Of a stretch of DNA of 64,000 nt, positions 7,821 through 16,897 are shown one piece after another (the first letter of the stretch is position 1; each line of letters begins with the position of its first letter). The stretch covers positions 496,001 to 560,000 of the forward strand of contig JADKID010000005.1 of assembly GCA_016721425.1 (NCBI GenBank), written 5' to 3'. The notes below the pieces were generated by a model. It saw only the letters and a program-made list of their open reading frames with translations. It did not search any database and had not been told where the DNA came from. The stretch comes from Bryobacterales bacterium (GTDB taxonomy: Bacteria > Acidobacteriota > Terriglobia > Bryobacterales > Bryobacteraceae). Both the position numbers and the translations under genes were made by a program.

Positions 7821-10634
7821 ATGGACTTCGGCACAGACCTGCTGGCCAGGCGATGGTCGATCATCCGGTTCCGCCTGGAGGGGCCGTTCCTTCTGGTCAG
7901 CTATCGGGATAGCTCTGTTGAGCAATCTGGCTTTGGGCAGCGGACGATGTGGACGCCTTCGCCGGACCTTGGGGCGATAGGGGAGCCCCTGAAGAGGCTC
8001 GCAGGCGAAGCCGTGCAACGCCCTGGCCCACATGCCAATGGGCCGTATCCGGTGGCCGTCTACTATTCACTGCCGCCCCGCATTGAACTTCCCGAGCTGG
8101 AATCCGCATTCCTGGAGTGGATGGAGAGCCTGCCCTTTCACAACCAGTTGCAGCCTGTCCGGCTGAGCCGCGCGCCGCGGGTGCAGCGCGAGTTGCTGCA
8201 CCTGCCGCTGCGAATCCTCGTCGATCCGGAGGCGAGCCCCCTGATCGCGGATTTCACGTCGCAATGGTGGCTGCATGAAGCCGATGTTCCGGAACACGGA
8301 GTACAGATCGAGACTCTCGACGCGCGAAAAGGCGACCTGGAATTGACGCTCCGCACTGGAGCGTTCACAGTCCTTCTGACAGGGAATCTCCGAGACGCCA
8401 CGCAGGCGCTTCGCCGGCTTCCGGTGGAGGCGCGTCCGCGGCTCCTGATCTGCGCCGCGGGCTGCCGGGACAGACTGCCCTCCCTCGCGGGCGTGGCGGT
8501 CTTGAGTTTGGACCTGTATTCCGCAACTTCCGTCCTGACGAGATTCTTGCTGGGCGTGAGTCATGACCTCCCTCTGCATGAGGCGCTCAAGGCCGCCCGG
8601 CGCTGGATGCCCACTGGGCCACGGCAGCAACTCCTGGCGGACCCTGCCAGCAATCAATCGCTACGCATGCGCGAGGCCCTCATCGCCGCCAAGCGCGAAG
8701 CATTCCGGGTCCGCTCCCTGGCTACGGATTTCTACGCCGGCGGCTTTGGACTGGCCCCCATCGTTCATCCTCCGCACTGGAACAGCGTCTACGTTCTGGA
8801 AGACAGCACTCCAGACAAGATGTTCTTCCAGGAGACAACGGGACTCGGACCAATGGCCCGCCTGGCCGCGACGTTTCACAAATTCTACAAAGAGCAGAAC
8901 CTTGAAACTCCGCTCGCCGAGCCCGGCCCGCGCGCTCTGGACGCAGCACTGCTCCGGCTGGAGAGCGAGCCCTGGTACACCCCGGTGGAGACCAAAGAGC
9001 GCCTGCAAGCGGGCGCCGCCTACGACTTGAGAATACACATTGGCCCGCGGCTGCCGGGCAGCATCGTTGTGGGCGAAGTGACGGGCATTGACCAGTTGAT
9101 TGGCGTGCCGGATCAGGAATCCGGGCATTTGTTGAACATCTCGGTCCAGGCGAAGGACTTTCACCTGGAGGGAACGCGGTCCTTCCAGGTGAAACTCCCG
9201 CGCACCGGCTCCACCGAGCCCGTCTATTTCCGCGTCCGTGCGCCCAAGCAGCACGGCGCCGCGGAATTGCGAATCTACGTCCATCACAGGAACCATCTGG
9301 TGCAGTCGTTTCTCCTCACGGGGGAGGTGAGTGTCGCGGATCAAGTGGCCGCATCTGCTCACAACCTGCTGACGGTCCGGCAGGAATTTGCACAGTCCGA
9401 GGAGTTCACCAACCTCGACGATCTGCGCCCGCGCGCGCTCTTCCTGGGCTTGAACCAGGGACAGGGCAACACGCATCAGATCGGCTTCGTCGCCGATTCG
9501 GTCAGTGATGAAGTCAACCTGAGCGCCGCCGCCTTCGATCAGTCCGTGCAGGAGTTGCGGCAGGAGTTGAGAAACGCCACTCTGGCGCCCGGTGGCGTGC
9601 GTACCTACACGCCCGTACCCAAAGGCCAGCCTCCCGGCTCCGACGCGGCGGCCGCACTGCTTCATCTGGCGCGCAAGGGCAGCGCCGTTTATGATGCGCT
9701 GTTAGGAACAGTGGGCAGTGCGGCGCGCGCCTCACTTGTTCGAATGCAGAAGGCATCCGGCGAGACCATTCAAATCGTGCGCTTTGATCCGCGCTCTGCA
9801 TTCCCGTGGGCCATGCTCTACGATTGGTCTCTGCCGCCACACCGGTTTCAGGCGCCGGACCCGCCCGTTTGCCTGGGCTCTACGCTCGATGCCAACGGGC
9901 AGCCGGTCGATTGCGCGCACACCAGCACAGACCGCGTGGTTTGCGTACGCGGCTTCTGGGGTGTGCGGCACTATGTCGAAGAGTTGCTGCCGCAGCTTCG
10001 CAACGTCCAGCTCAAGATACAGAAGCCGGCGAACGATCCCGTGCGCCTTGTCGCGAGCTCTACGCTGCCGGAGGCAACTCAGCTCGATACGAGGCTCAAA
10101 TCCGGATTGGGGCTGAATTCGGTGGTGCAGGGTCCGTGGGTGGAGAAGGACTTGCTGGACCTGCTGTGGAGCCAACCGGCTGCCCGACCGGCGGTTCTGG
10201 TGGTCCTGGGGCATCTGCAGAAACAGGACATCCCCAGCCAGCCGGTAGGCCCGCGAGTGGAGCTGCAACCAGGCAGCGAATGGATAACCCTACAGGAGGT
10301 CCAGCAGAGAATCAGGGTCACGCCGGATCAATGGGGCGATCCCAGAACCATCCTGATTCTCGCGCCCTGTGAGAGCGCCGCCACCGACGATCAGACGCTG
10401 AATGATTTCGTCACTGCATTTTCCACCGCCGGCGCCGGCGCCATCCTGGGCACCCAGGTGGAGGTGGGTGCGGCACAGGCTACGGACTTCGCCCAACACA
10501 TCACGGAGCGCCTCTGGAACGGCGCCAAGCTGGGCGTGGCAATGCAGGAGGTCCGTTCGGAACTTGTCATGGGCGGCGACCCGGGAGGGTTTCTGTTCCA
10601 ATCGTTTGGACACGTGGATCTGGAGCTTCAATGA
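7821..10634 (+). CDS. CHAT-domain (caspase-like) protein with a second degenerate CHAT-like domain
   Basis: A 937-aa soluble protein without signal peptide or membrane helix. The C-terminal ~190 residues match the CHAT fold, a caspase-like peptidase. His798 in VLVVLGHLQKQ and Cys850 in ILILAPCESAA form the expected catalytic dyad, followed by FSTAGAGAILGTQVEV, the usual segment after the Cys. Residues about 120-290 repeat the same layout weakly (PRLLICAAGC with Cys211 and Cys215, then VAVLSLDLYSATSVLTRFLL and the helix HEALKAARRW) but lack a clear His; I read this as an inactive duplicate. A beta-rich block lies at about 380-510. The start has a good RBS (GAGGGG). The next gene follows after one base. 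No APAF1-like, TPR or gasdermin partner is seen. The role is unknown; cleavage of a target protein is inferred from the dyad. Confidence 0.8.
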   Translation: MDFGTDLLARRWSIIRFRLEGPFLLVSYRDSSVEQSGFGQRTMWTPSPDLGAIGEPLKRLAGEAVQRPGPHANGPYPVAVYYSLPPRIELPELESAFLEWMESLPFHNQLQPVRLSRAPRVQRELLHLPLRILVDPEASPLIADFTSQWWLHEADVPEHGVQIETLDARKGDLELTLRTGAFTVLLTGNLRDATQALRRLPVEARPRLLICAAGCRDRLPSLAGVAVLSLDLYSATSVLTRFLLGVSHDLPLHEALKAARRWMPTGPRQQLLADPASNQSLRMREALIAAKREAFRVRSLATDFYAGGFGLAPIVHPPHWNSVYVLEDSTPDKMFFQETTGLGPMARLAATFHKFYKEQNLETPLAEPGPRALDAALLRLESEPWYTPVETKERLQAGAAYDLRIHIGPRLPGSIVVGEVTGIDQLIGVPDQESGHLLNISVQAKDFHLEGTRSFQVKLPRTGSTEPVYFRVRAPKQHGAAELRIYVHHRNHLVQSFLLTGEVSVADQVAASAHNLLTVRQEFAQSEEFTNLDDLRPRALFLGLNQGQGNTHQIGFVADSVSDEVNLSAAAFDQSVQELRQELRNATLAPGGVRTYTPVPKGQPPGSDAAAALLHLARKGSAVYDALLGTVGSAARASLVRMQKASGETIQIVRFDPRSAFPWAMLYDWSLPPHRFQAPDPPVCLGSTLDANGQPVDCAHTSTDRVVCVRGFWGVRHYVEELLPQLRNVQLKIQKPANDPVRLVASSTLPEATQLDTRLKSGLGLNSVVQGPWVEKDLLDLLWSQPAARPAVLVVLGHLQKQDIPSQPVGPRVELQPGSEWITLQEVQQRIRVTPDQWGDPRTILILAPCESAATDDQTLNDFVTAFSTAGAGAILGTQVEVGAAQATDFAQHITERLWNGAKLGVAMQEVRSELVMGGDPGGFLFQSFGHVDLELQ

Positions 10635-10635
10635 A

Positions 10636-12777
10636 ATGCCACTCAAACTTCTGCTCGCACTATTGCTGGTAGCGGGAGCTACACCGGCGCAGGACGCGCC
10701 GGTCAAGCTCGACAACGGCAACACGATTCAACTGTGCGGCGCGTGCTCCTCGCGAACCATCCGCGTCGCCGTCACCGCCACCAATTTCGCCATCGAGAAA
10801 GGGGAACGGCCGGAGGTGCTCGAGGTGAGCTCCGGCAACGTGCGCGAGAAAGCGTGGAAAGAGTGGTTCACCGCCTCGTGGGAGGCCGCAGCCGGCGCCG
10901 TTCCCGTCGCCCTGACTCTGACGGTCAGCGACAATCTCCGCAAAGCAGGCACCTACGATGTGGTGATCCTGCTGCGCCAGAAACTGCCCCGGCTGAAATT
11001 GCAGATCGTCCAGGCGGCTGCGCAATTGGATGTACCCGAAAAGCTGCTCATCGAGCGCACACAGTTCTTCCCCGGAGTCTGTTGCGACGTGGTGCTGCCG
11101 CCGCTGAGCGTGCGCGAGAGCACTGGCGCGTCCAGAGTATCGGACATTCGGTTCTTCTCCAAGCAGCCCGTGCAAGGGAGTGCCGGGGTGAGTGGATCCC
11201 TGATCAGCACGGATCCGAACGTGGCAGTGGAGGCCGGCGAACCCAAGACCATCGCGTACGGCTTGCAGGGCGATTTCCCGCGCGGGACGGTGACTGGATC
11301 CCTGAAGATTGTCGCGCCGCAGTTGGCTCAGCCAGTGGCCTTGACCTACGAGGTCCGCACCAAACTGCACGACGCCTGGGTGCTCTTGGCCATCGGACTC
11401 GGCCTCGGACTTGGCTTTGTGGTGCGCGACCGGATGCAGCGCCGCATCCAGTTGGCCCAGGCGCGGGCGCAGGCCGATGATATAGCCAGTCAGGTCGCTG
11501 ATCATTTGGCGGACTATGACGCAACGGTGAAGGCGGAAGTCCATGACACGCACAACAACCTGATCGCGGCCGCGACAGGTTCTGATACCGCGGCGATCAC
11601 CAGCAGCGCGGATGCCTTGCGCGAGAAATGGAAGGCTGCGTTGGAGAAGTTCCAACAGCGGCGCAGCGATGCCGGCAAGCTCGCCCGTGACCTGGACGAG
11701 CTCCTTCTGGCGCCAAGAACCGTGCCGGCGCAGGTAGGCGCCAGCCTGGCCAAGGCCCGTGGCTCCGCCGCTCTCGCGAACAGCCTTCTGGGTCAACACA
11801 AAGCGGATGAGGCCCTCGTCACTTTGAACTCCGCCTATCAAATTCTGGCCCAGGAGCTTCGCAACGTGGGGCTGAGCTGGCAGAACTCCGCCCAAGGGCT
11901 CCAGCGCCTCTTGGCGGAACCCGAAACCGCAGGCGGCATTCCGGCTGTTGTGCAGAGCCAGTTCGCCGCCCTGCTCAAGAATGCTCCGCCGGAACTGGAT
12001 CGCATCAAGAACGATCCCATCAAGCCGGAGATTCCTCTGATTAAGCAAGCCCTGGAGGACTTGAGCACCGAACTGCGCAGCTTTGCAGAGATCCTGCTCC
12101 AGTTCAAACTGCGGGGCGAAACGGAATGGGCCCTCTTTGAATCCACCTGGATTGCGAGTGCGGCCAAACTGCCGGACCGCGACAAGCTGGAGGCTCTGAG
12201 GCGGGAATTCAGCCAGTTGTTGTCGGAAGTGTCCGCCGCTGCCGCTGACCCCGCGGCGCTCCGTGAGGCCCTGCCGAAGAGGCTGGGCAACCTCCAACAG
12301 AGTTGGGAGACGGGGATCGTGAGTCAGCTTCCTCCCAATCACGCGAATCTGAAAGACGTTCGCGACCTGTTGGTGGCCCGCAAGTTCGTTGAAGCCGGCA
12401 CAAAGATGGCTGCCATCGTCAACAACGTGCAGGTCAAGTGGGGGGACGCCCAGATGCAGGAACCCGACAAATGGCCATCGGCCTCGCTGGCTGCGCCCAC
12501 ATCCCACTTCATCACTTTGTTCGGGACTCCCGAGGAGCGCAGCGCGGCCATTCCCGGCCTGCCCCGCGTGGCCATTGAACAACAGTTGCGCTCCGCTCAA
12601 CTCATGCAGTTTGCAGTGGTCCTTGCCCTCATGGCGCTATGGGCCTTCAGTTCCTACGTGAAGGACTTCGACGGCACCTTCCGCGCACTATTGGCGCCGT
12701 TCTTCGCCACGTTCCTTCTGGACATCTCCGTGGAAGGCCTCAAGGGCCAACTGAAAGGCAAGAAGGGCGAGGCCTAG
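10636..12777 (+). CDS. Membrane-anchored coiled-coil protein coupled to the CHAT gene
   Basis: A 713-aa protein of no family I recognise. The ATG at 10636, one base after the CHAT stop, is chosen because a signal peptide follows (LKLLLALLLVAGATPAQ); the frame runs open further upstream but inside the CHAT gene. Residues about 20-240 are beta-rich and predicted extracytoplasmic, with Cys clusters CGAC and VCCDV. A membrane helix lies at about 248-265 (VLLAIGLGLGLGFVV), then a positively charged flank (RDRMQRRIQ). About 380 residues of charged helix follow, probably coiled coil on the cytoplasmic side. Two more hydrophobic segments are at about 658-676 and 683-700, with a Lys-rich tail. The layout suits a receptor or pore controlled together with the CHAT protease; that role is inference. 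Confidence 0.72.
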   Translation: MPLKLLLALLLVAGATPAQDAPVKLDNGNTIQLCGACSSRTIRVAVTATNFAIEKGERPEVLEVSSGNVREKAWKEWFTASWEAAAGAVPVALTLTVSDNLRKAGTYDVVILLRQKLPRLKLQIVQAAAQLDVPEKLLIERTQFFPGVCCDVVLPPLSVRESTGASRVSDIRFFSKQPVQGSAGVSGSLISTDPNVAVEAGEPKTIAYGLQGDFPRGTVTGSLKIVAPQLAQPVALTYEVRTKLHDAWVLLAIGLGLGLGFVVRDRMQRRIQLAQARAQADDIASQVADHLADYDATVKAEVHDTHNNLIAAATGSDTAAITSSADALREKWKAALEKFQQRRSDAGKLARDLDELLLAPRTVPAQVGASLAKARGSAALANSLLGQHKADEALVTLNSAYQILAQELRNVGLSWQNSAQGLQRLLAEPETAGGIPAVVQSQFAALLKNAPPELDRIKNDPIKPEIPLIKQALEDLSTELRSFAEILLQFKLRGETEWALFESTWIASAAKLPDRDKLEALRREFSQLLSEVSAAAADPAALREALPKRLGNLQQSWETGIVSQLPPNHANLKDVRDLLVARKFVEAGTKMAAIVNNVQVKWGDAQMQEPDKWPSASLAAPTSHFITLFGTPEERSAAIPGLPRVAIEQQLRSAQLMQFAVVLALMALWAFSSYVKDFDGTFRALLAPFFATFLLDISVEGLKGQLKGKKGEA

Positions 12778-12875
12778 AGCCGCCCGTTGAATCGCAGAGT
12801 TGTGGCGCTTTCCGCTACACTGAAGCCTGGACAGCGGGCCTCTGCATTGCAGAAGCCCATTGTTCTCAACTGTAT

Positions 12876-12963
12876 GCCGGAGTGGTGAAATGGCAGACAC
12901 AGCGGACTTAAAATCCGCTGACCCGAAAGGGTCGTGTGGGTTCGAGTCCCACCTTCGGCACCA
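12876..12963 (+). tRNA. tRNA-Leu(UAA)
   Basis: A complete cloverleaf can be drawn. The acceptor stem GCCGGAG (12876-12882) pairs with CTTCGGC (12953-12959). The anticodon stem GCGGA/TCCGC encloses loop CTTAAAA with anticodon TAA. The long variable arm typical of class II tRNAs (GACCCGAAAGGGTC) is present, as is the T-arm GGGTTCGAGTCCC. Discriminator A at 12960 is followed by an encoded CCA. No convincing promoter is visible just upstream. Confidence 0.97.
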
Positions 12964-13045
12964 GCCCTTTCCCATCGGCGACAACGGCCACTCCGAAACC
13001 GCCGCCGGAGTTCGGGTTACCTTCGAGTGAGGACGATTGGCTCTC

Positions 13046-14164
13046 ATGAAACACAGTCGCTGCCTGCTGCCCGTCTGCCTCTTGCTGGCGTCGCTCGGCG
13101 TCGCGCAGACTGCCGCACCCGCCCGCAACGTCATCGTCCACAAGGAAGCCGGCCGGTACGGCGGCTGGCCCGCCAACCACGGCATCTGGTCGTGGGGCAA
13201 CGAGATTCTGGTGGGCTTTGAGGTAGGCTACTTTCTGAAGAACGACCGCGGCCACTCGATCGACCGCTCAAAGCCGGCAGAGCACGTCCTGGCCCGCAGC
13301 CTCGACGGCGGCGAGACCTGGAGCATCGAGAGGCCCGCCGGGCTCTGGCCGCCGCCCGGCCTGCAACAGGCCGACGTCCCCACCGAGGGCGGCCGCCCCG
13401 TGACCGATTGCCCCGGCAACATCGACTTCGCCGCGCCCGGCTTCGCGCTCACCGCCCGCATGGCCGACATCCACATCGGGCCGTCGCGCTTCTACTACTC
13501 CACCGACAAGGGCAAGTCGTGGAACGGTCCCTTCCGCCTCCCGGATTTCGGCCACCACGGCATTGCCGCGCGCACCGATTACCTCGTCAACGGCAAGCAC
13601 GACCTCACCCTCTTTCTCACCGCCGCCAAGACGAACAAACGCGAAGGCCGCGTGATCTGCGTGCGCACACGCGACGGCGGCAAGACTTGGACTCAGGAAG
13701 GGCTGGTGGGTTCCGAGCCGCAGGGTGACGACTACGCCATCATGCCCTCGTCCGTGCGCCTCTCCGCCACTGAGATTCTGACGGCAGTGCGCCACCGCAA
13801 CTTCATCGATTCGTACCGCTCCACGGACGACGGCAAGACCTGGTCCTTCGTCAACAAACCCGCGCCCGATACAGGCCGCGGCAACCCACCCGCCCTCATC
13901 CGGCTCAAAGACGGACGCCTCGCCATCACCTACGGCTACCGCGCCGTGCCCTACGGCATCCGCGCGCGGCTCAGCAGCGACAAGGGCGCCACCTGGGGCG
14001 AGGAGCTCATTCTTCGCAAAGACGCCGGCGCCTGGGACCTGGGCTACCCGCGTACCGTGCAGCGGCCCGATGGCAGGATCGTCACCATCTACTACTACAA
14101 CGACGCCCAGGAGCAGGACCGCTACATCGGCGCCACCATCTGGGACCCCGGCCAGTCCAGGTAG
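13046..14164 (+). CDS. Secreted BNR-repeat (sialidase-fold) protein
   Basis: A 372-aa protein with a signal peptide (KHSRCLLPVCLLLASLGVAQ). Five Asp boxes (S-x-D-x-G-x-x-W) are readable: SLDGGETWS, STDKGKSWN, TRDGGKTWT, STDDGKTWS and SSDKGATWG, one per propeller blade, as in exo-sialidases. The closing segment DGRIVTIYYYNDAQEQDRYIGA is typical of the family in soil bacteria. Whether it is a true sialidase is open; many relatives act on other glycosides or lack activity. Start choice: a TTG at 13037 has GAGGA only 3 bases upstream, while the ATG at 13046 has it 12 bases upstream; the ATG gives a cleaner signal peptide. It is convergent with the DegT gene, with 3 bases between the stops. Confidence 0.85.
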   Translation: MKHSRCLLPVCLLLASLGVAQTAAPARNVIVHKEAGRYGGWPANHGIWSWGNEILVGFEVGYFLKNDRGHSIDRSKPAEHVLARSLDGGETWSIERPAGLWPPPGLQQADVPTEGGRPVTDCPGNIDFAAPGFALTARMADIHIGPSRFYYSTDKGKSWNGPFRLPDFGHHGIAARTDYLVNGKHDLTLFLTAAKTNKREGRVICVRTRDGGKTWTQEGLVGSEPQGDDYAIMPSSVRLSATEILTAVRHRNFIDSYRSTDDGKTWSFVNKPAPDTGRGNPPALIRLKDGRLAITYGYRAVPYGIRARLSSDKGATWGEELILRKDAGAWDLGYPRTVQRPDGRIVTIYYYNDAQEQDRYIGATIWDPGQSR

Positions 14165-14167
14165 CCG

Positions 14168-15460
14168 TTACAGCTTGCTGACCTCTGTCTTCCGCGCCCA
14201 CACCTTCTCAAACGCCTTCGCGTACTGGTCCAGCAGCTCCCCGGCCTCGCCATACAGCGCCGGCAGGAAGATGTGATTCGCGTTGACGTGCGCATTGCCC
14301 GGCATCTTGTCCGGAATCGTGGGCGCATGGTGGAACCATTTCGCCTCCGAATAGATCTTGAGCTTGTGCTGCTCCGGATAGTCCCAGAAGCTCACCGCCA
14401 CGCCTTCGGCCTTCAGCGCCCGCACCAGTTGATCCCGGTTGAATCCAGCCTTCGCCGTGTCCAGGAACAGCATGTTGCCGTTGTAGTAAACGCGCTTCTG
14501 ATCGGCCCGCACACGCGGCTCAAACAGACCCGGCAACTGGCAGACGCGGTCATTCAACCGCCGCACGTTGCCCGCCGCCACAGCGTTGATCGCGTCCAGT
14601 CCGCGCAACTGCACCCGTCCGATCGCTGCCGCAAACGGGTGCATCCGGTACTTCTGCCCGAATCCCGTCCCCTCATACGCCCGCACCGGGCTCTCCTTCG
14701 GGAACTTCACTGGATCCTCGTAGTGTCCAAACGCCGCCGCGCGCTCGAAATACTCGCGCGTCTGATACATCCCCATGCCGCCCTCAACCGTCGGCATCAC
14801 CTTCGACGCCTGAAAACTGAAGATCCCCATCGCGCCCCACGTCCCGGTCGAGCGCCCCTGCATCGAGGCCCCGTGCGAATGTGCCGCGTCCTCCAGCAAG
14901 ATCAGCCCCTTCTCTTTGCACCAGCCCGCGATCTTGTCCAGCTCGCAGGGCAGCCCCCACGAGTGCATCGCCACCACGGCCTTCGTCCGCGGCGTCAGCT
15001 TCTTCTTCGCGTCATCGAGGTCAAAACACGCCGTCTTCGGATCGATATCCACGAAGATCGGCACGTAGCTGAAGAACCGCATCGCCAGGCACGTCGAAAA
15101 GAACGTATACGACGGCACCATGATCTCGCTGCCTGCCGGAAGATCCAATGCGAAGTACATCGAGGTCAACGCGCTGGACCCGTTCATGTGCGCCTTCACG
15201 TGCGGCGACTTCGTATAGTCCTTCCACTCCTTTTCAAACGACGGCAGTTCGCCATAGAACGTGCCTTCGTCAATCAGGCTGTGCAGCGCCTGCTTCTCGC
15301 TCGCCCCGTAACGCGGCCAGCGCGTCAGCTCCTTCAATTTGCTGGAGGGCACGGTCACCTCCGCCGCGCCGCCAAATGCAGCCAGCGCCGGGCGCGGTGA
15401 AAACACCGTGGCCGCCCCGGCCAGCGCCACGCCCTGCCCCACGAACGTTCTTCGCTCCAT
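14168..15460 (-). CDS. DegT/DnrJ/EryC1-fold PLP protein with Tat signal (first copy)
   Basis: A 430-aa member of the sugar aminotransferase fold family. The N-terminus MERRTFVGQGVALAGAATVF is a Tat signal, so this PLP protein is probably exported folded. Core motifs are present: the cofactor-binding segment NGSSALTSMYFAL, the Asp/His segment LLEDAAHSHG and the PLP lysine Lys220 in FSFQASKVMPTVEGG. Relatives in the cytoplasm transfer an amino group to keto-sugars; the exported group is uncharacterised. The ATG at 15460 is favoured over the TTG at 15466, because AGGAGG sits 6 bases before it. It lies 19 bases downstream of the ceramidase-like gene on the same strand. A second gene of the same type is at 19914. 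Confidence 0.86.
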   Translation of the reverse strand: MERRTFVGQGVALAGAATVFSPRPALAAFGGAAEVTVPSSKLKELTRWPRYGASEKQALHSLIDEGTFYGELPSFEKEWKDYTKSPHVKAHMNGSSALTSMYFALDLPAGSEIMVPSYTFFSTCLAMRFFSYVPIFVDIDPKTACFDLDDAKKKLTPRTKAVVAMHSWGLPCELDKIAGWCKEKGLILLEDAAHSHGASMQGRSTGTWGAMGIFSFQASKVMPTVEGGMGMYQTREYFERAAAFGHYEDPVKFPKESPVRAYEGTGFGQKYRMHPFAAAIGRVQLRGLDAINAVAAGNVRRLNDRVCQLPGLFEPRVRADQKRVYYNGNMLFLDTAKAGFNRDQLVRALKAEGVAVSFWDYPEQHKLKIYSEAKWFHHAPTIPDKMPGNAHVNANHIFLPALYGEAGELLDQYAKAFEKVWARKTEVSKL

Positions 15461-15479
15461 AGCCAACCTCCTGGCGGGC

Positions 15480-16790
15480 CTACCGGCCCATCACCTTTCG
15501 AATTACACTCTTCACCCGGCCCTCGGTCCCCGGTATCCCGTTCGAGGCGCTGGGCTCATAGCCGCCCTGCCGGAACGCCTCATCCGGACACAGATACCCA
15601 GGGCTGATCTCGCCGTACCCGGCCACGGCAACAAACGAGCCCTGCCCTATCCGCTGAGCATAGCGCTGAAACTCCAACAACGGTTCACCCGGCAGATGCA
15701 CGATCACCACCTGCCCCACACGCAGCGAGCTCACCGGCAGCCCGCGCGTCCTCCTGGCGAACGCCTCTGTGATCGCGTCGCGATAAACAACTTGATCCGT
15801 GCGCTCACCAGCCCCAGGCGGTGGCACGGGCTTGCCCGGCAGCCGCAGATCCGCATACCGCCACCGGATCCGGCCGGCTTTTTCATACTTCGTCGCCGCG
15901 ATGGAGGCCCGCATCCCCGCCTGCATCCGCGAGGCCAGAGCCGCGCGCTCAGAGTCCTGCCCCGTGTTGTACTTCCCCACCGTCACGTCGCCGCCGCAGC
16001 CCGTGAAATACACCTGCGCCACGCCGTCCGCACGCTCCATCCCGGCTCTCGCCGCGCCCACGAAATCCGCCGATACGCGCCCGTCGCAGCAGAACGTCTG
16101 CGGGTGGCTGGCGTAGTAGTGCATCCGCACCAGCGGCTTGGTTCCCTGCGCGAACGTCACGGTCCGGATCTCGCGATCGATGTCGCCCTCCGGCTCCAGC
16201 GCCAGTTCCGGCGTCTTGGCCGTACTGCTGTACCGCACCAATATCCTGCCGTCTTTCCAGATCCGCCGCGCGCTGCCTACGCGCTCCACCACCGCTTGAC
16301 CCACGCCAATGCTGTCAAAGGGCTGCAACCCCGCCACCGCACCGGCCACGGCCCGCTCCAGATTACCCGCCAGCTTTTCCAGATATGCCGCGCTCATCCG
16401 CAGCGGCTTCAGCCCCTTCGCCGCCATCCAGTCATACCCGTCGCCCTCCGCATACGGAGCGCTGTGCTGATGCACTACCTGCAGCGCCACACGCTTAATA
16501 TCAGTCCCCGCGGCCCTCGCAATGCGCTGCCGCAGCATCAGGTGCGTGGACCCGCCGATGCCGCACCAGTCCACCGCCAGCATCACGTACCGAGCCCGCC
16601 CGTCCTCCAGCACGATACCCTTCGCCAATAACGGGTCCATCACCGAAGTCACCGGCTGCACCCAGATCAGCGGCTCCCCCATCGCCGGAGTCGCGTCCGC
16701 CTGGAAAGCCGCCACGCGCATTCCCGTCGCGCCGCGCGCCGTCGCCGCCACAAACATCGCGAGCAATGCGAACCGCCAGCCGAAGAGCAT
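15480..16790 (-). CDS. Neutral ceramidase N-terminal-domain-like secreted protein
   Basis: A 436-aa protein with a signal peptide (MLFGWRFALLAMFVAATARG). It resembles the N-terminal catalytic domain of neutral/alkaline ceramidases. There is a metal-site His pair in VVHQHSAPYAEG (compare THTHSGP) and a segment FTGCGGDVTVGKYN where ceramidases have NxGDVSPN. It is much shorter than true ceramidases (about 650-700 aa) and lacks their C-terminal domain. Such short relatives are frequent in Solibacter-like and planctomycete genomes, and their substrate is not known. The changed GDVT motif argues against assuming ceramide hydrolysis. It probably shares a transcript with the DegT-like gene downstream. 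Confidence 0.7.
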   Translation of the reverse strand: MLFGWRFALLAMFVAATARGATGMRVAAFQADATPAMGEPLIWVQPVTSVMDPLLAKGIVLEDGRARYVMLAVDWCGIGGSTHLMLRQRIARAAGTDIKRVALQVVHQHSAPYAEGDGYDWMAAKGLKPLRMSAAYLEKLAGNLERAVAGAVAGLQPFDSIGVGQAVVERVGSARRIWKDGRILVRYSSTAKTPELALEPEGDIDREIRTVTFAQGTKPLVRMHYYASHPQTFCCDGRVSADFVGAARAGMERADGVAQVYFTGCGGDVTVGKYNTGQDSERAALASRMQAGMRASIAATKYEKAGRIRWRYADLRLPGKPVPPPGAGERTDQVVYRDAITEAFARRTRGLPVSSLRVGQVVIVHLPGEPLLEFQRYAQRIGQGSFVAVAGYGEISPGYLCPDEAFRQGGYEPSASNGIPGTEGRVKSVIRKVMGR

Positions 16791-16871
16791 CAGAACATCA
16801 TGACCCGTTTGAGCGCCAGGAACAACCGGTAAAGAGTTTACTTGCCAGGCCTGCCCCTTCGTCGTAATCTG

Positions 16872-16885
16872 TTGTCAGTTACTGA
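16872..16885 (+). promoter_or_regulatory. Candidate PadR operator upstream of padR
   Basis: TTGTCAGTTACTGA contains the perfect palindrome TCAGT-T-ACTGA. It lies 13 bases before the padR start codon. The first 13 bases recur exactly at 39943-39955, upstream of the TIGR03437-type gene. A weak promoter-like pair (TTGCCA at 16842, TAATCT at 16865, 17-base spacer) precedes it, so a bound repressor would block the transcription start. PadR proteins usually bind such inverted repeats and repress themselves; binding here is inferred. Confidence 0.5.
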
Positions 16886-16897
16886 TAGGAGCGACGA

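Noticed and set aside
12688..13200. Minus-strand frame over tRNA-Leu
   Set aside because: It overlaps a complete tRNA and two gene ends; no protein features.
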